Origin: Fimenecus sp045613065
GTDB taxonomy: Bacteria; Bacillota; Clostridia; Oscillospirales; Acutalibacteraceae
Assembly (NCBI GenBank): GCA_045613065.1
Contig: JAZLAH010000036.1
Coordinates: forward strand, 1-6,650
Reading direction: 5' to 3'
Length of the DNA: 6,650 bases
The notes beneath the pieces were generated by a model, which was not told the DNA's origin, searched no databases, and saw only the letters and a list, made by a program, of their open reading frames with translations. Shown one piece after another: positions 1-6,650 of this stretch. The position numbers were made by a program, and so were the translations under genes. How positions within the stretch are numbered: position 1 is the stretch's first letter; each line of letters begins with the position of its first letter.

Positions 1-92
1 GTATAATAACCTTTGTAATCGTACATGTCTCCTGTACCGGAAATAGTTAATACACCCGTTTCATCGTCAAATTCCCATATGATATTTTCACC
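1..92. repeat. Artefactual direct copy of 177-268
   Basis: These 92 bases are identical to 177-268 at an offset of 176 (base 93 also matches 269 by chance, since the adapter starts with A). Together with the adapter, this is one short library insert read twice across the adapter. The copy is out of frame with the BspA-like gene and encodes nothing of its own. Position 1 equals the first base after the adapter at 177, which suggests the contig ends exactly at an insert boundary. Confidence 0.93.
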
Positions 93-176
93 AAGTCGGA
101 GGCCAAGCGGTCTTAGGAAGACAATAGAGAGGGACAACTCCTTGGCTCACAGAACGACATGGCTACGATCCGACTT
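93..176. other. MGI/BGI DNBSEQ sequencing adapter left in the assembly (artefact)
   Basis: The 84 bases divide exactly as the library adapter does. Positions 93-124 match the 32-nt read-1 adapter arm beginning AAGTCGGAGGCCAAGC. Positions 125-134 (tagagaggga) are a 10-nt sample index. Positions 135-176 are the reverse complement of the 42-nt read-2 adapter that begins AAGTCGGATCGTAGCC. The match is from memory of the published adapter sequences. The 8-bp inverted ends (93-100 and 169-176) are the shared start of the two adapters. GC is visibly higher than in the surrounding DNA. Confidence 0.95.
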
Positions 177-268
177 GTATAATAACCTTTGTAATCGTAC
201 ATGTCTCCTGTACCGGAAATAGTTAATACACCCGTTTCATCGTCAAATTCCCATATGATATTTTCACC
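177..268. repeat. Genuine copy of the 92-bp repeated segment
   Basis: This copy is continuous with the upstream BspA-like coding sequence and is the true genomic locus. It corresponds to codons for roughly residues 36-65 of that protein. The sequence to the left of 177 is unknown. Confidence 0.9.
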
Positions 269-373
269 ACAAGTACCTGATGTTGGTTCAGCTGCTCTTG
301 CTGGAAGTGGGACAATAGACATTATCATTAATATTGACAAGATAACAGATAAAAATTTATTTGTTCTTTTCAT
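177..373 (-). CDS. BspA-like (LRR_5 type) secreted surface protein, N-terminal fragment
   Basis: Only the first 65 codons are natural. Residues 1-28 are a signal peptide: basic MKRTNK, a hydrophobic core LSVILSILMIMSIV, and a cleavage site near PARAA. The mature start SGTCGENIIWEFDDETGVL then TISGTGDMYDY is the characteristic opening of BspA-like leucine-rich-repeat surface proteins of gut Clostridia, which typically continue into many LRR_5 repeats. The ATG at 373 has a strong ribosome binding site. The frame appears to run on to a stop at 113, but everything beyond residue 65 (SRIVAMSFCEPRSCPSLLSS) is translated sequencing adapter, so the gene's real 3' part is missing. It has its own promoter region and is probably transcribed independently of the RHS gene. 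Its role, perhaps adhesion, is known only by family. Confidence 0.85.
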
Positions 374-380
374 AATTGTT

Positions 381-390
381 TCCTCTCCTT
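381..390 (-). promoter_or_regulatory. Ribosome binding site of the BspA-like gene
   Basis: The minus strand reads AAGGAGAGGA then AACAATT before the ATG at 373-371. This is a strong Shine-Dalgarno match at suitable distance, and it supports that ATG as the start. Confidence 0.85.
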
Positions 391-417
391 ATTTTGCATA
401 AATGTTATCAAGTATAT

Positions 418-445
418 TTTATATATTTTCTTGGTAAAAAATCAA
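418..445 (-). promoter_or_regulatory. Candidate promoter of the BspA-like gene
   Basis: On the minus strand, TTGATT (445-440) and TATAAA (423-418) are separated by 16 bases, matching a sigma-A promoter. It sits between the RHS terminator and the start codon, where a promoter is required. A second possible -10, TATACT at 416-411, has no good -35. The region is very AT-rich, so chance matches are easy and the assignment is tentative. Confidence 0.45.
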
Positions 446-475
446 CGAAAGTGCAAAAAAATAGAAAAATACGAC

Positions 476-512
476 AAAAAAGTGAATCCAACGAAATTTT
501 TCGTTGGATTCA
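476..512 (-). terminator. Intrinsic terminator of the RHS gene
   Basis: A 13-bp perfect inverted repeat (483-495 pairs with 500-512, 4-nt loop) is followed on the minus strand by ACTTTTTTG, a run of six T at 481-476. It lies 136 bases beyond the RHS stop codon. No T-run follows it on the plus strand, so it is directional. It separates the RHS transcript from the downstream BspA-like gene. Confidence 0.88.
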
Positions 513-647
513 AGAGCGTTGACATGTTGTATGGCATATATGCGTATCTGATGGATATCTAATGAACATTGATTTATTTTTTTATGTTTGATATATGTCA
601 GATATTATTTCTGTTACACTGCTTTAATGCGTTAATTACAGAGTAAA

Positions 648-3600
648 TTATGATTTATTATTTTTCTTTGAGATTGAAATCAAAACTCTTCCTTTATAAT
701 ATTTTCCAGACAAATAGTCTTTTATAGATGTTCCGATATTATCAGTTCTTGAATTTTTAGAAGTTACATTGTAATCAACATATTTAAGTTGTGAACTATC
801 CCATTTTAAAGCTACATAATGACCGGTTATAGATTGAGTGTAATATAAAATATTTGCAGTTGCATTTTTCACTGTATTACTGTCGAAATCATCTACATTG
901 TATGTAACCGTTACCACATAACCTCTTGATTTGAAGAATCTTGCTATAAAAGCTGGATATAAAACAGAAGTACCATAAATAGAGACTCCGTTTATTTCAT
1001 ATTCTCTAATAATATCACAAAGTTCTATTCTATTGTCTAACATTAACAATGCGTTGTATGTTGCAACTACAGCACAACCATTTGGTCCCATTGTGGTTTT
1101 CCCAACACGAAGTGATGATATAATTTCATTATCCTGGTTGTATATATAACCTGTTATTTTATTTGAAATATTTTTATTGTATGAATAATTAGATGCAATG
1201 GTTGAATATTCTGATGTGTTTTTATTATGAAGTGAATGCGTAACAGGATTGTTTTCACAATAAGTAAAAACATTGAAACCTAAAATCTTGTTAGTTGAGA
1301 CTATATTATTGACGCTGTCAGCATTAATAAATCTTCCTATTTCAGGGTTATAGTATCTATTTTCAATGTAATACAAACCTGAATCATAATCATAATAGTA
1401 ACCACGATATGTCAATGGTAGTGCCTCAGTGAGTTGTACAATGGTTTCATCAGACTCGTCAACCGAGCATGTTAAAACACCCCATGTGTTGTAATTGTAT
1501 GATAATACAGTATCACCATATTCATCTACAATTCCTATTATATCTTCCTGAATATTTTTTAAATAAAGATATGTTTTTGAATCATTAACAATAAATCCAT
1601 GAGGAGAATTCAAAACATCATATATGAATTTTATAGTGTAAGATGTTGAAGTTCCATTATCATATTTAGTGTAAACTTGATTTGAAAGTTGGCCATTTGC
1701 CCAAATATAATCATATTGTTCTGATAGTTGATATGATTCATCCAGTGAACCAAACGGTTTTACCCATACCGTTTTACAATGTATTAAGCCTTGTTCATTA
1801 TAACTATATCTTATTTGTTTAGTTATATTATTGTCCGTATCATCAATTGTGTATAATTCAAGTTGGATTCCAGACCAATTTAATTTTGCACAATTAAATT
1901 CTGTTATATTACCAATATTATCATATTTAATAGTTTGACCATTATATGAATCTAATTTATCTTTCCAACCTTCACTTTCATCATACGAGTATTCAATGGT
2001 GTTTTGTAATTCTTCCTCTTTTACTTTATCGTCTTCCACCACAATTTTATATATTTCTTTAGAAGTAATGTTACCGGCATGATAATCGGCAATACCATCA
2101 TTATTATAATCATCATATTTATAAACGTATTTTATTTTGTTTACATAATCAATTTCAGTTACGAGTTGATTAAGATTATCATATTCATATTTATATTGAA
2201 TAATTGTGATACCATCAGCATCAGTGGCTTTTATCGTGATGATATTACCATTTGCATCATACTCATATGAATATGTATAATCTGATTTAACATTTGTAGT
2301 ATAGTAGTTACCATAGGCCGCTGCACTTCTATATTCTACAATTTGTTCCGATGTTGTTTTGTCATCAAATACAGGATATTTATATTCATGCACTACGGCA
2401 GCGATGAAATTATGATAGTTTTTATCCTTTACACTTTCAGTCATGGCAGCTGTACTTACGTATCTACCGAAGCAATCTTGAACAGCTTGGGTCCCTATTG
2501 TCTTGCCGTTTGTAGCTGTAGTATCTTTCGTTTCTGTAACATAACCTGATGAAGATTCAAGAGAGACACCATACGACTTTGTAATATATTCTTGACCATA
2601 TATTGTTTCAACGGTATCACCATCCTTGTTTATTTCTGTGGTGTATATTTTTTCCCCATTTACATCATATACTTCAGTTCCGTAATCTGTATAACGAACT
2701 GTTCGGCAATCGACTTTTATGATTTCTGCTATTGAACCTAGAGAGGTGTAAGTAATATAAAATTGAGTTTCTTCATTTACAATAATTTCAATAATATTGC
2801 CTATATCGTCATATATATATTCTGTTATTGTTGGATTTGTATCACTATTATAGTAGATTGTACGGTTGATTCGTTCTCGGAATTGTTCAACACCATATTC
2901 ATAAGAAATAAGCGGGTGTTCGTCAACGGTTACCTCTGTTAACTGCCCCCAACAGTCATATTTGAGATTATATGAGAAATCATTATGAGTTATAGATGTT
3001 AGTTTATCATTTGTGTATTTGTATTCAGCTAAACTACCCTCGGTTGAAATACCTGTCAATGCACCAAAAGCATCATATGTGTATGAAGTTCGTATGTCAT
3101 TTCCATCAATTATTGCATCAAGAAGACCATTTAGCAAATTGTGTTCATAAGTCAAAACAGTACCATCTGCAAAGGTGTTAGAAAAAATATAATTGCCATC
3201 TCCTGTGAATCTTGTCAATGTTTGAAGTGTTTTTATACCATCAAAACTATTAATAGCAGTAATGTTGCCAAAACTATCTGTAATTGTGTTGCTTTTTTGT
3301 AGACATGAAACACAGAAACAGTAAGCTTCATGCGTACACTTACAAGGACAATTAGGGGTTTCACAAGTTGAACATGGACAACTTTTAGTTGTTTCTAAAT
3401 TTGAATCATCGTTATTAATGGTAAATTCATTATTATTTTTTGTTAATTCTATATTAGAAAATGAAATTGAATTAGCATTGTTTGATGATGTAAGTACAAC
3501 AAGGAGCTCATCACATGCTTCATCAAGTGTAAAACTATTAGCAGCAAATTGCCAATCATCAATATTGTCGCCAAAAGGAATGGTAATTAATTTTTTATAA

Positions 3601-6600
3601 TTTTCTTCATCTGTATCTTCTTCAGGTTCAAAATATTCATATACATCAATTTGTGCAATACGCTCATTTGTAAAATTGAATATTTTATTACCATTATTTG
3701 TATCACTGATTAAATTCTTAATGATTGGATTGTTGGTTGTTGATTTAACAAAACAGCCTTTTAACCAGCCACCAATAGTGAAAACCTCACCTTCGTCACC
3801 ATTTATTTTTACAAATTGGTAAATTCTATTAGTACCATCAATATTTCTATCAAATGATACTGCTTTTTCGTTTGAATCATTTATTTCTGTACCTACTATT
3901 GAATATGTCGTGTTACATGTCCAACCGTACATGTCTTTACGAAATCCACCATTTTCAATATAATTATATTCATTAACAGAACATGATTGTTCAAGCTGAA
4001 CATTATCAATATAGAAAGTACCTTTTGTGTTTTTAAAACCAAATTCAACAACTATTTTCTTTGTGTTACTTGGAGTATCAAGAGCTACCCAGTATCTTTC
4101 CCATTCGCCACTGGTAGATTCAACAGAAATTGATTCGCTTTTAGTTTTTGTATTTGAACCATTATATGATGTTATATTTAAAAACAGTTTACCTGGATTT
4201 GTTTCATCAGATTTTACAAAAGCTGAGAATGTATATTCTCCACCTGATAAAACTTCAACTGTTTGCTTTTGATAAACAGTTGAAGTATTTGTTTTTGAAG
4301 CTGCATATACATAGTCACCACAATATGCTTGATTAGATGATGTTCTTACAAAAGCAGAACTTGTACTTTCCCAATGTTTTGCATGTGATGTTAAAGTAGC
4401 ACTATCTTCAAAACTTGCATTGAGCAATAAATTTTGCGCATTTGCATGGTAATCGTTAGCAGAAATAAAGAAGGAATTATCGTTAGAACCCTCAATATTA
4501 TTTATTGTATAATTTCCATTACTGTCAGTTGTATAAAGAAGAGTTCCGTTACTATTAAACTGATAGGTTTCATAGTTGCCATTTCCATCTGTAAGTTTAA
4601 CTTGTGTAGGACTCAAACAGTCATATGTAATGGAGTTACCATCAACATAAGTATTGCTCTCTAATGCTTGTTCATTAACATTTGTAATTTTTCCATTAGT
4701 ATCATAGCTATATACAATTTGGTAACCATCAATGTTTCTCATAATGTTTAGATTACCATTAGCGTTGTATGTATATGTTGCAGATTTACCATCAGGGAAA
4801 GTTACTGAAGTAAGATTTTTATTTCCATCATAAGCATAATTGACTTCAAGAGGGGAGGTAGTAGAACCTGCCTTTATTTCCTCGCCATTAGCACCATAAC
4901 ATTTAATCTTAGATAACAAATTTGTTGTATTGTTATAAACATAGTCATACTTTCTGCCAACACCATCAGTAATATAGTTGATTCTAAACATAGAATCATA
5001 TACGATGTTTATCTTCTGTGATGGATAATCAGAATTAGTAACAGATGTTAATAATCCAAGCTCATTAAATCTTTCTTCAAAACCATCAGGACGAGTTATA
5101 ACAATATATTCTGGTTCTGTACTTGTAGCAGCGAAATATTCTATTTCATATCCATATTCACCATATAATTCAGAATATGTTTCTTCAAATATAACTTCAC
5201 CATTTTCTACAGAATAGGTATAATCAATTGCAGAACCACTTTCTGTATAATAAGTGAGTTGGTTGTCTGCCATTTGTACAAAAGCACGCAAATAATTTGG
5301 TGTCCATTTATTGCCATATGCCATCATGGTATTATAATTTAATGATTTAATTTTGTCATAAGTTGCAGAATTGTAAATCATTCCCACAGTTACAGGCATA
5401 ATATTACCATCAATTGAAAGGTCTTCACGAATAACTGAAAGATGTTGTGTAAAATCATTTACATATCCTGTACCTGCTCGACCTACCGATTGGCTATGAT
5501 AATTAAGATTTTCGTTATAACCACCCATATCAACATAATCCATAACAACATATGTTGTATAAGTTGTTGTAGAATCTGTAGATGTTGTAGGTGTACCGTT
5601 CAAAAAGAACAAACCCATATATTCTTCATTGCCGGAAACAATTGCAAAACCGTTATTGTATGCGCCGTTATACCACTCGTTTAATGGTTTAGTTATATTG
5701 AAATGAAGAAAAGATGGTTCTACTTCACCACTTGATGAATAAGGTGAAGTGTAATAATCAATTACTTCATTATCAAGTAATGGTTTTGTTGCATATGTTA
5801 CGGTTGTCAAATCTGTTGGAGTAGTAATTTTTTTAGCAAGTGCCTTACCATCTGCGGAAATACCAATGAAAAGATATTGAACTTCAGTAAAGACAATATT
5901 ATCACCCAATGATTTGAGAGCATCAATATTAAATTTTGTGTATACTTCTGCATGAGTTTGTTTTCCGTCATTATCAGTTGTATTAACAACAGCACCAACA
6001 TAGTCGTTATAGCCATTGGTGTTTTGCGCATCGCTATTTGAACTATCGTACATTACATAAGTATCTTCAACCCACGATGCACCTTCATTTTCAACCATAA
6101 TCGCAGGGTCAATAGTAATAGGATATACACGGTCAGAACTATTTGTCCAATCGCTTGATGGTGAGTATTCAAGTGTAATTGTATCATCAGCATTTTCAAT
6201 TAAAGTAACAATGATGTCATAGGAAAATGCCAAAGCGGCATCGGTCATCACTGGACGAGGAATTCTAAATTTAACTTCATTTGTTTCATCCTTGAAAACA
6301 ACACTACCATCATCAAGTTTCTCTACATTTAATCCGTTTGTTTCAAAAGTAAATGTATATGTGTCCTTAACACTTTCTTTGTCAAAAACAATGATGTTTT
6401 CTTTGATAGAGTTTGGAGTGATAATGTACTGTAAATCAGTATCTTCAGCAACATTGTTGTATGTAACAGATGATTGAGTTTGTGCAATTGCTTCATCTGC
6501 CACAGTAATATTAGTATCACTAACGACAATGTCGTTTTCAACAACAGCAGTGCTTTCTTCAATGTTATCAACACTAAATGAAAGTTCGTATCCGTCTTTT

Positions 6601-6650
6601 TCAACGGTTAAGTTTTCATTACTATCAATACTTTCTGGAAATTCTACATT
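648..6650 (-). CDS. Giant RHS/YD-repeat cell-surface protein with C39-like peptidase tip (5' end missing)
   Basis: The frame is open from the right edge to a TAA at 648-650, giving 2000 visible residues; numbering here counts from the right edge. The GTG at 6501-6503 is not the start: 49 in-frame residues precede it, and they resemble the N-terminal region of clostridial wall-associated RHS proteins (for example EKDGYELSFSV). The true start and an expected signal peptide lie outside the window. Order of parts: N-terminal region (about 1-180), DNRLRE-like domain (181-373), RHS entry region (374-518, with NDFTQHLSVIREDLSIDGN), YD block 1 (519-719), two lectin-like modules (737-1071), Cys cluster (1091-1116), YD block 2 (1122-1688), RHS core (1689-1803), C39-like tip (1804-2000). 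RHS proteins form a hollow beta-shell that encloses a C-terminal effector. By family, this one is probably secreted and involved in contact-dependent competition or adhesion. Family assignment is firm; the function of this protein is inferred. A terminator follows 136 bases after the stop. Confidence 0.95.
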   Translation of the reverse strand, partial: NVEFPESIDSNENLTVEKDGYELSFSVDNIEESTAVVENDIVVSDTNITVADEAIAQTQSSVTYNNVAEDTDLQYIITPNSIKENIIVFDKESVKDTYTFTFETNGLNVEKLDDGSVVFKDETNEVKFRIPRPVMTDAALAFSYDIIVTLIENADDTITLEYSPSSDWTNSSDRVYPITIDPAIMVENEGASWVEDTYVMYDSSNSDAQNTNGYNDYVGAVVNTTDNDGKQTHAEVYTKFNIDALKSLGDNIVFTEVQYLFIGISADGKALAKKITTPTDLTTVTYATKPLLDNEVIDYYTSPYSSSGEVEPSFLHFNITKPLNEWYNGAYNNGFAIVSGNEEYMGLFFLNGTPTTSTDSTTTYTTYVVMDYVDMGGYNENLNYHSQSVGRAGTGYVNDFTQHLSVIREDLSIDGNIMPVTVGMIYNSATYDKIKSLNYNTMMAYGNKWTPNYLRAFVQMADNQLTYYTESGSAIDYTYSVENGEVIFEETYSELYGEYGYEIEYFAATSTEPEYIVITRPDGFEERFNELGLLTSVTNSDYPSQKINIVYDSMFRINYITDGVGRKYDYVYNNTTNLLSKIKCYGANGEEIKAGSTTSPLEVNYAYDGNKNLTSVTFPDGKSATYTYNANGNLNIMRNIDGYQIVYSYDTNGKITNVNEQALESNTYVDGNSITYDCLSPTQVKLTDGNGNYETYQFNSNGTLLYTTDSNGNYTINNIEGSNDNSFFISANDYHANAQNLLLNASFEDSATLTSHAKHWESTSSAFVRTSSNQAYCGDYVYAASKTNTSTVYQKQTVEVLSGGEYTFSAFVKSDETNPGKLFLNITSYNGSNTKTKSESISVESTSGEWERYWVALDTPSNTKKIVVEFGFKNTKGTFYIDNVQLEQSCSVNEYNYIENGGFRKDMYGWTCNTTYSIVGTEINDSNEKAVSFDRNIDGTNRIYQFVKINGDEGEVFTIGGWLKGCFVKSTTNNPIIKNLISDTNNGNKIFNFTNERIAQIDVYEYFEPEEDTDEENYKKLITIPFGDNIDDWQFAANSFTLDEACDELLVVLTSSNNANSISFSNIELTKNNNEFTINNDDSNLETTKSCPCSTCETPNCPCKCTHEAYCFCVSCLQKSNTITDSFGNITAINSFDGIKTLQTLTRFTGDGNYIFSNTFADGTVLTYEHNLLNGLLDAIIDGNDIRTSYTYDAFGALTGISTEGSLAEYKYTNDKLTSITHNDFSYNLKYDCWGQLTEVTVDEHPLISYEYGVEQFRERINRTIYYNSDTNPTITEYIYDDIGNIIEIIVNEETQFYITYTSLGSIAEIIKVDCRTVRYTDYGTEVYDVNGEKIYTTEINKDGDTVETIYGQEYITKSYGVSLESSSGYVTETKDTTATNGKTIGTQAVQDCFGRYVSTAAMTESVKDKNYHNFIAAVVHEYKYPVFDDKTTSEQIVEYRSAAAYGNYYTTNVKSDYTYSYEYDANGNIITIKATDADGITIIQYKYEYDNLNQLVTEIDYVNKIKYVYKYDDYNNDGIADYHAGNITSKEIYKIVVEDDKVKEEELQNTIEYSYDESEGWKDKLDSYNGQTIKYDNIGNITEFNCAKLNWSGIQLELYTIDDTDNNITKQIRYSYNEQGLIHCKTVWVKPFGSLDESYQLSEQYDYIWANGQLSNQVYTKYDNGTSTSYTIKFIYDVLNSPHGFIVNDSKTYLYLKNIQEDIIGIVDEYGDTVLSYNYNTWGVLTCSVDESDETIVQLTEALPLTYRGYYYDYDSGLYYIENRYYNPEIGRFINADSVNNIVSTNKILGFNVFTYCENNPVTHSLHNKNTSEYSTIASNYSYNKNISNKITGYIYNQDNEIISSLRVGKTTMGPNGCAVVATYNALLMLDNRIELCDIIREYEINGVSIYGTSVLYPAFIARFFKSRGYVVTVTYNVDDFDSNTVKNATANILYYTQSITGHYVALKWDSSQLKYVDYNVTSKNSRTDNIGTSIKDYLSGKYYKGRVLISISKKNNKS
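651..1241 (-). other. Variable C-terminal tip with papain-like (C39-type) peptidase domain
   Basis: This covers residues 1804-2000. After a Ser/Asn/Tyr-rich linker of about 45 residues, a folded domain starts near VGKTTMGPNGCAVVATYNAL. Candidate catalytic residues are Cys1859 (TGT at 1074-1076, followed by a helix-like AVVATYNALLML), His1944 in GHYVALKWD (819-821), and Asp1959 in KYVDYN (774-776). The Cys...His...Asp order and spacing fit the papain-like fold of C39-like peptidases. In polymorphic toxins such domains can be the effector itself or process the protein. The fold is a good match by eye; the role is inferred. Confidence 0.75.
1242..1586 (-). other. RHS repeat-associated core domain
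   Basis: This covers residues about 1689-1803. The hallmark segments are YLYLKNIQEDIIGIVDEYG, LTYRGYYYDYDSGLYYIE, NRYYNPEIGRFINADS and NVFTYCENNPV. This core closes the RHS shell and marks the border between the conserved shell and the variable C-terminal tip. The usual DPxG-type motif expected just after NNPV is absent; the sequence continues THSLHNKNTSEYS instead. Confidence 0.92.
1587..3287 (-). other. Second, longer YD-repeat block of the RHS protein
   Basis: This covers residues about 1122-1688. Readable repeat cores include SYTYDAFGALTGIS, YNLKYDCWGQLTEV, EYIYDDIGNIIEI, YSYEYDANGNIITI, YKYEYDNLNQLVTEI, YSYDESEGWKDKLDSYNG, TIKYDNIGNITEF and IRYSYNEQGLIHCK. The block forms most of the shell wall and runs straight into the conserved RHS core. 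Confidence 0.9.
3303..3380 (-). other. Nine-cysteine cluster in the RHS protein
   Basis: Residues 1091-1116 contain nine cysteines and one histidine in 26 residues. The spacing is C-x-C-x2-C-x4-C-x-C-x-C-x5-C-x-C-x2-C, between the second lectin-like module and the second YD block. The rest of the protein has few cysteines. The spacing suggests metal binding or a disulfide knot. Similar Cys-rich inserts occur in other clostridial RHS proteins as I recall them, with no function known to me. Confidence 0.75.
3438..4442 (-). other. Two tandem lectin-like (carbohydrate-binding-like) modules inside the RHS shell
   Basis: This covers residues about 737-1071. Module 1 opens with NLLLNASFEDSATL and closes with GTFYIDNVQLEQ, with GGEYTFSAFVKSD and WERYWVALDTP between. 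That is the layout of CBM4/9-like jelly-roll modules. Module 2 opens with YNYIENGGFRKDMYGWTC, has a FTIGGWLKG strand like the YTFSAFVK strand of module 1, and closes with SISFSNIEL. They may bind glycans or serve only as structural inserts; binding residues cannot be judged by eye. Confidence 0.7.
4494..5096 (-). other. First YD-repeat block of the RHS protein
   Basis: This covers residues about 519-719. Several YD-type repeats are readable: GVGRKYDYVYNNTTNLLSKI, YAYDGNKNLTSVTFPDGKSA, YTYNANGNLNIMRNIDGY and YSYDTNGKITNVNEQ. Each has the Y-x-Y-D/N-x-x-G-x-L/I core of strand-turn-strand units that build the spiral RHS shell. The block ends where the lectin-like modules interrupt the shell. Confidence 0.9.
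5532..6110 (-). other. DNRLRE-like domain of the RHS protein
   Basis: This covers residues about 181-373 of the visible protein. The segment begins just after YPITIDPAI, the usual lead-in. It then has the family pattern of a hydrophobic strand around EDTYVMYDSSN, a YNDYVGAV strand, and EVYTKFNIDALKSL, with a later FNITKPLNEWYNG segment. DNRLRE domains are beta-rich modules found near the N-terminus of secreted, wall-associated RHS proteins and other Firmicute surface proteins. They probably act as a structural or attachment unit. The assignment is by recognition of the pattern, not by a profile search. Confidence 0.75.

Noticed and set aside
93..176. Small insertion element with 8-bp terminal inverted repeats and long flanking direct repeats, or a two-repeat CRISPR-like unit
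   Set aside because: The core is the DNBSEQ adapter with its sample index, and the inverted ends are the common start of the two adapter arms; 92-bp target duplications would also be abnormal.
113..176. C-terminal 20 residues and stop codon of an 86-residue small secreted protein
   Set aside because: These codons are adapter sequence; the natural reading frame is cut at 177, so this is not a complete small protein.
25..401. Two plus-strand frames (25-222 and 201-401) sharing the same first 23 residues, looking like paralogous small proteins
   Set aside because: They share a start only because 1-92 duplicates 177-268; both lie antisense to the BspA-like gene and one crosses the adapter.
519..546. 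Plus-strand TTGACA at 519-524 as a promoter
   Set aside because: No convincing -10 follows at 16-18 bases, and no plus-strand gene lies downstream.
545..604. 7-bp inverted repeat (tatctga at 545-551, tcagata at 598-604) as a regulatory or RNA element
   Set aside because: It is short, spaced by 46 bases and AT-rich, so expected by chance; there is no T-run or known element around it.
6329..6604. Lys/Leu/Thr-rich minus-strand frame of 91 residues, and a similar one at 5807-6031
   Set aside because: They are out-of-frame shadows inside the RHS gene with low-complexity composition and no ribosome binding site or family resemblance.

Overview
The window looks like the end of a contig from an AT-rich Firmicute, most likely a gut or rumen Clostridia member. 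The evidence is low GC by eye, strong AGGAG-type ribosome binding, and two secreted protein families typical of such genomes. All credible genes read on the minus strand. No RNA genes, CRISPR array or mobile element are supported.

From right to left along transcription, positions 6650 to 648 hold one giant secreted RHS/YD-repeat protein. It is open at the right edge, so its true start and signal peptide lie outside; 2000 residues are visible. It has an N-terminal wall-associated region with a DNRLRE-like domain, a first YD block, two lectin-like beta-sandwich modules, a 9-cysteine cluster, a second long YD block, an RHS-associated core, and a variable C-terminal tip. The tip looks like a papain-like/C39-type cysteine peptidase, with candidate catalytic Cys, His and Asp. 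This is the layout of a contact-delivered polymorphic toxin or surface effector, but no immunity gene lies directly downstream.

Positions 374-647 are intergenic. They hold a clear intrinsic terminator for the RHS gene (476-512) and then a probable promoter and a strong ribosome binding site for the next gene. Nothing else convincing is seen there.

Positions 373-177 encode the signal peptide and first mature residues of a BspA-like (LRR_5 type) surface protein. The gene is cut off because the natural sequence ends at 177.

Positions 1-176 are not natural sequence. Positions 93-176 match, from memory, the complete MGI/BGI DNBSEQ library adapter (32-nt arm, 10-nt sample index, 42-nt arm). Positions 1-92 are an exact second copy of 177-268, meaning the same short library insert read again across the adapter. 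This segment should be trimmed; biology inferred from the repeat or its inverted ends would be false.
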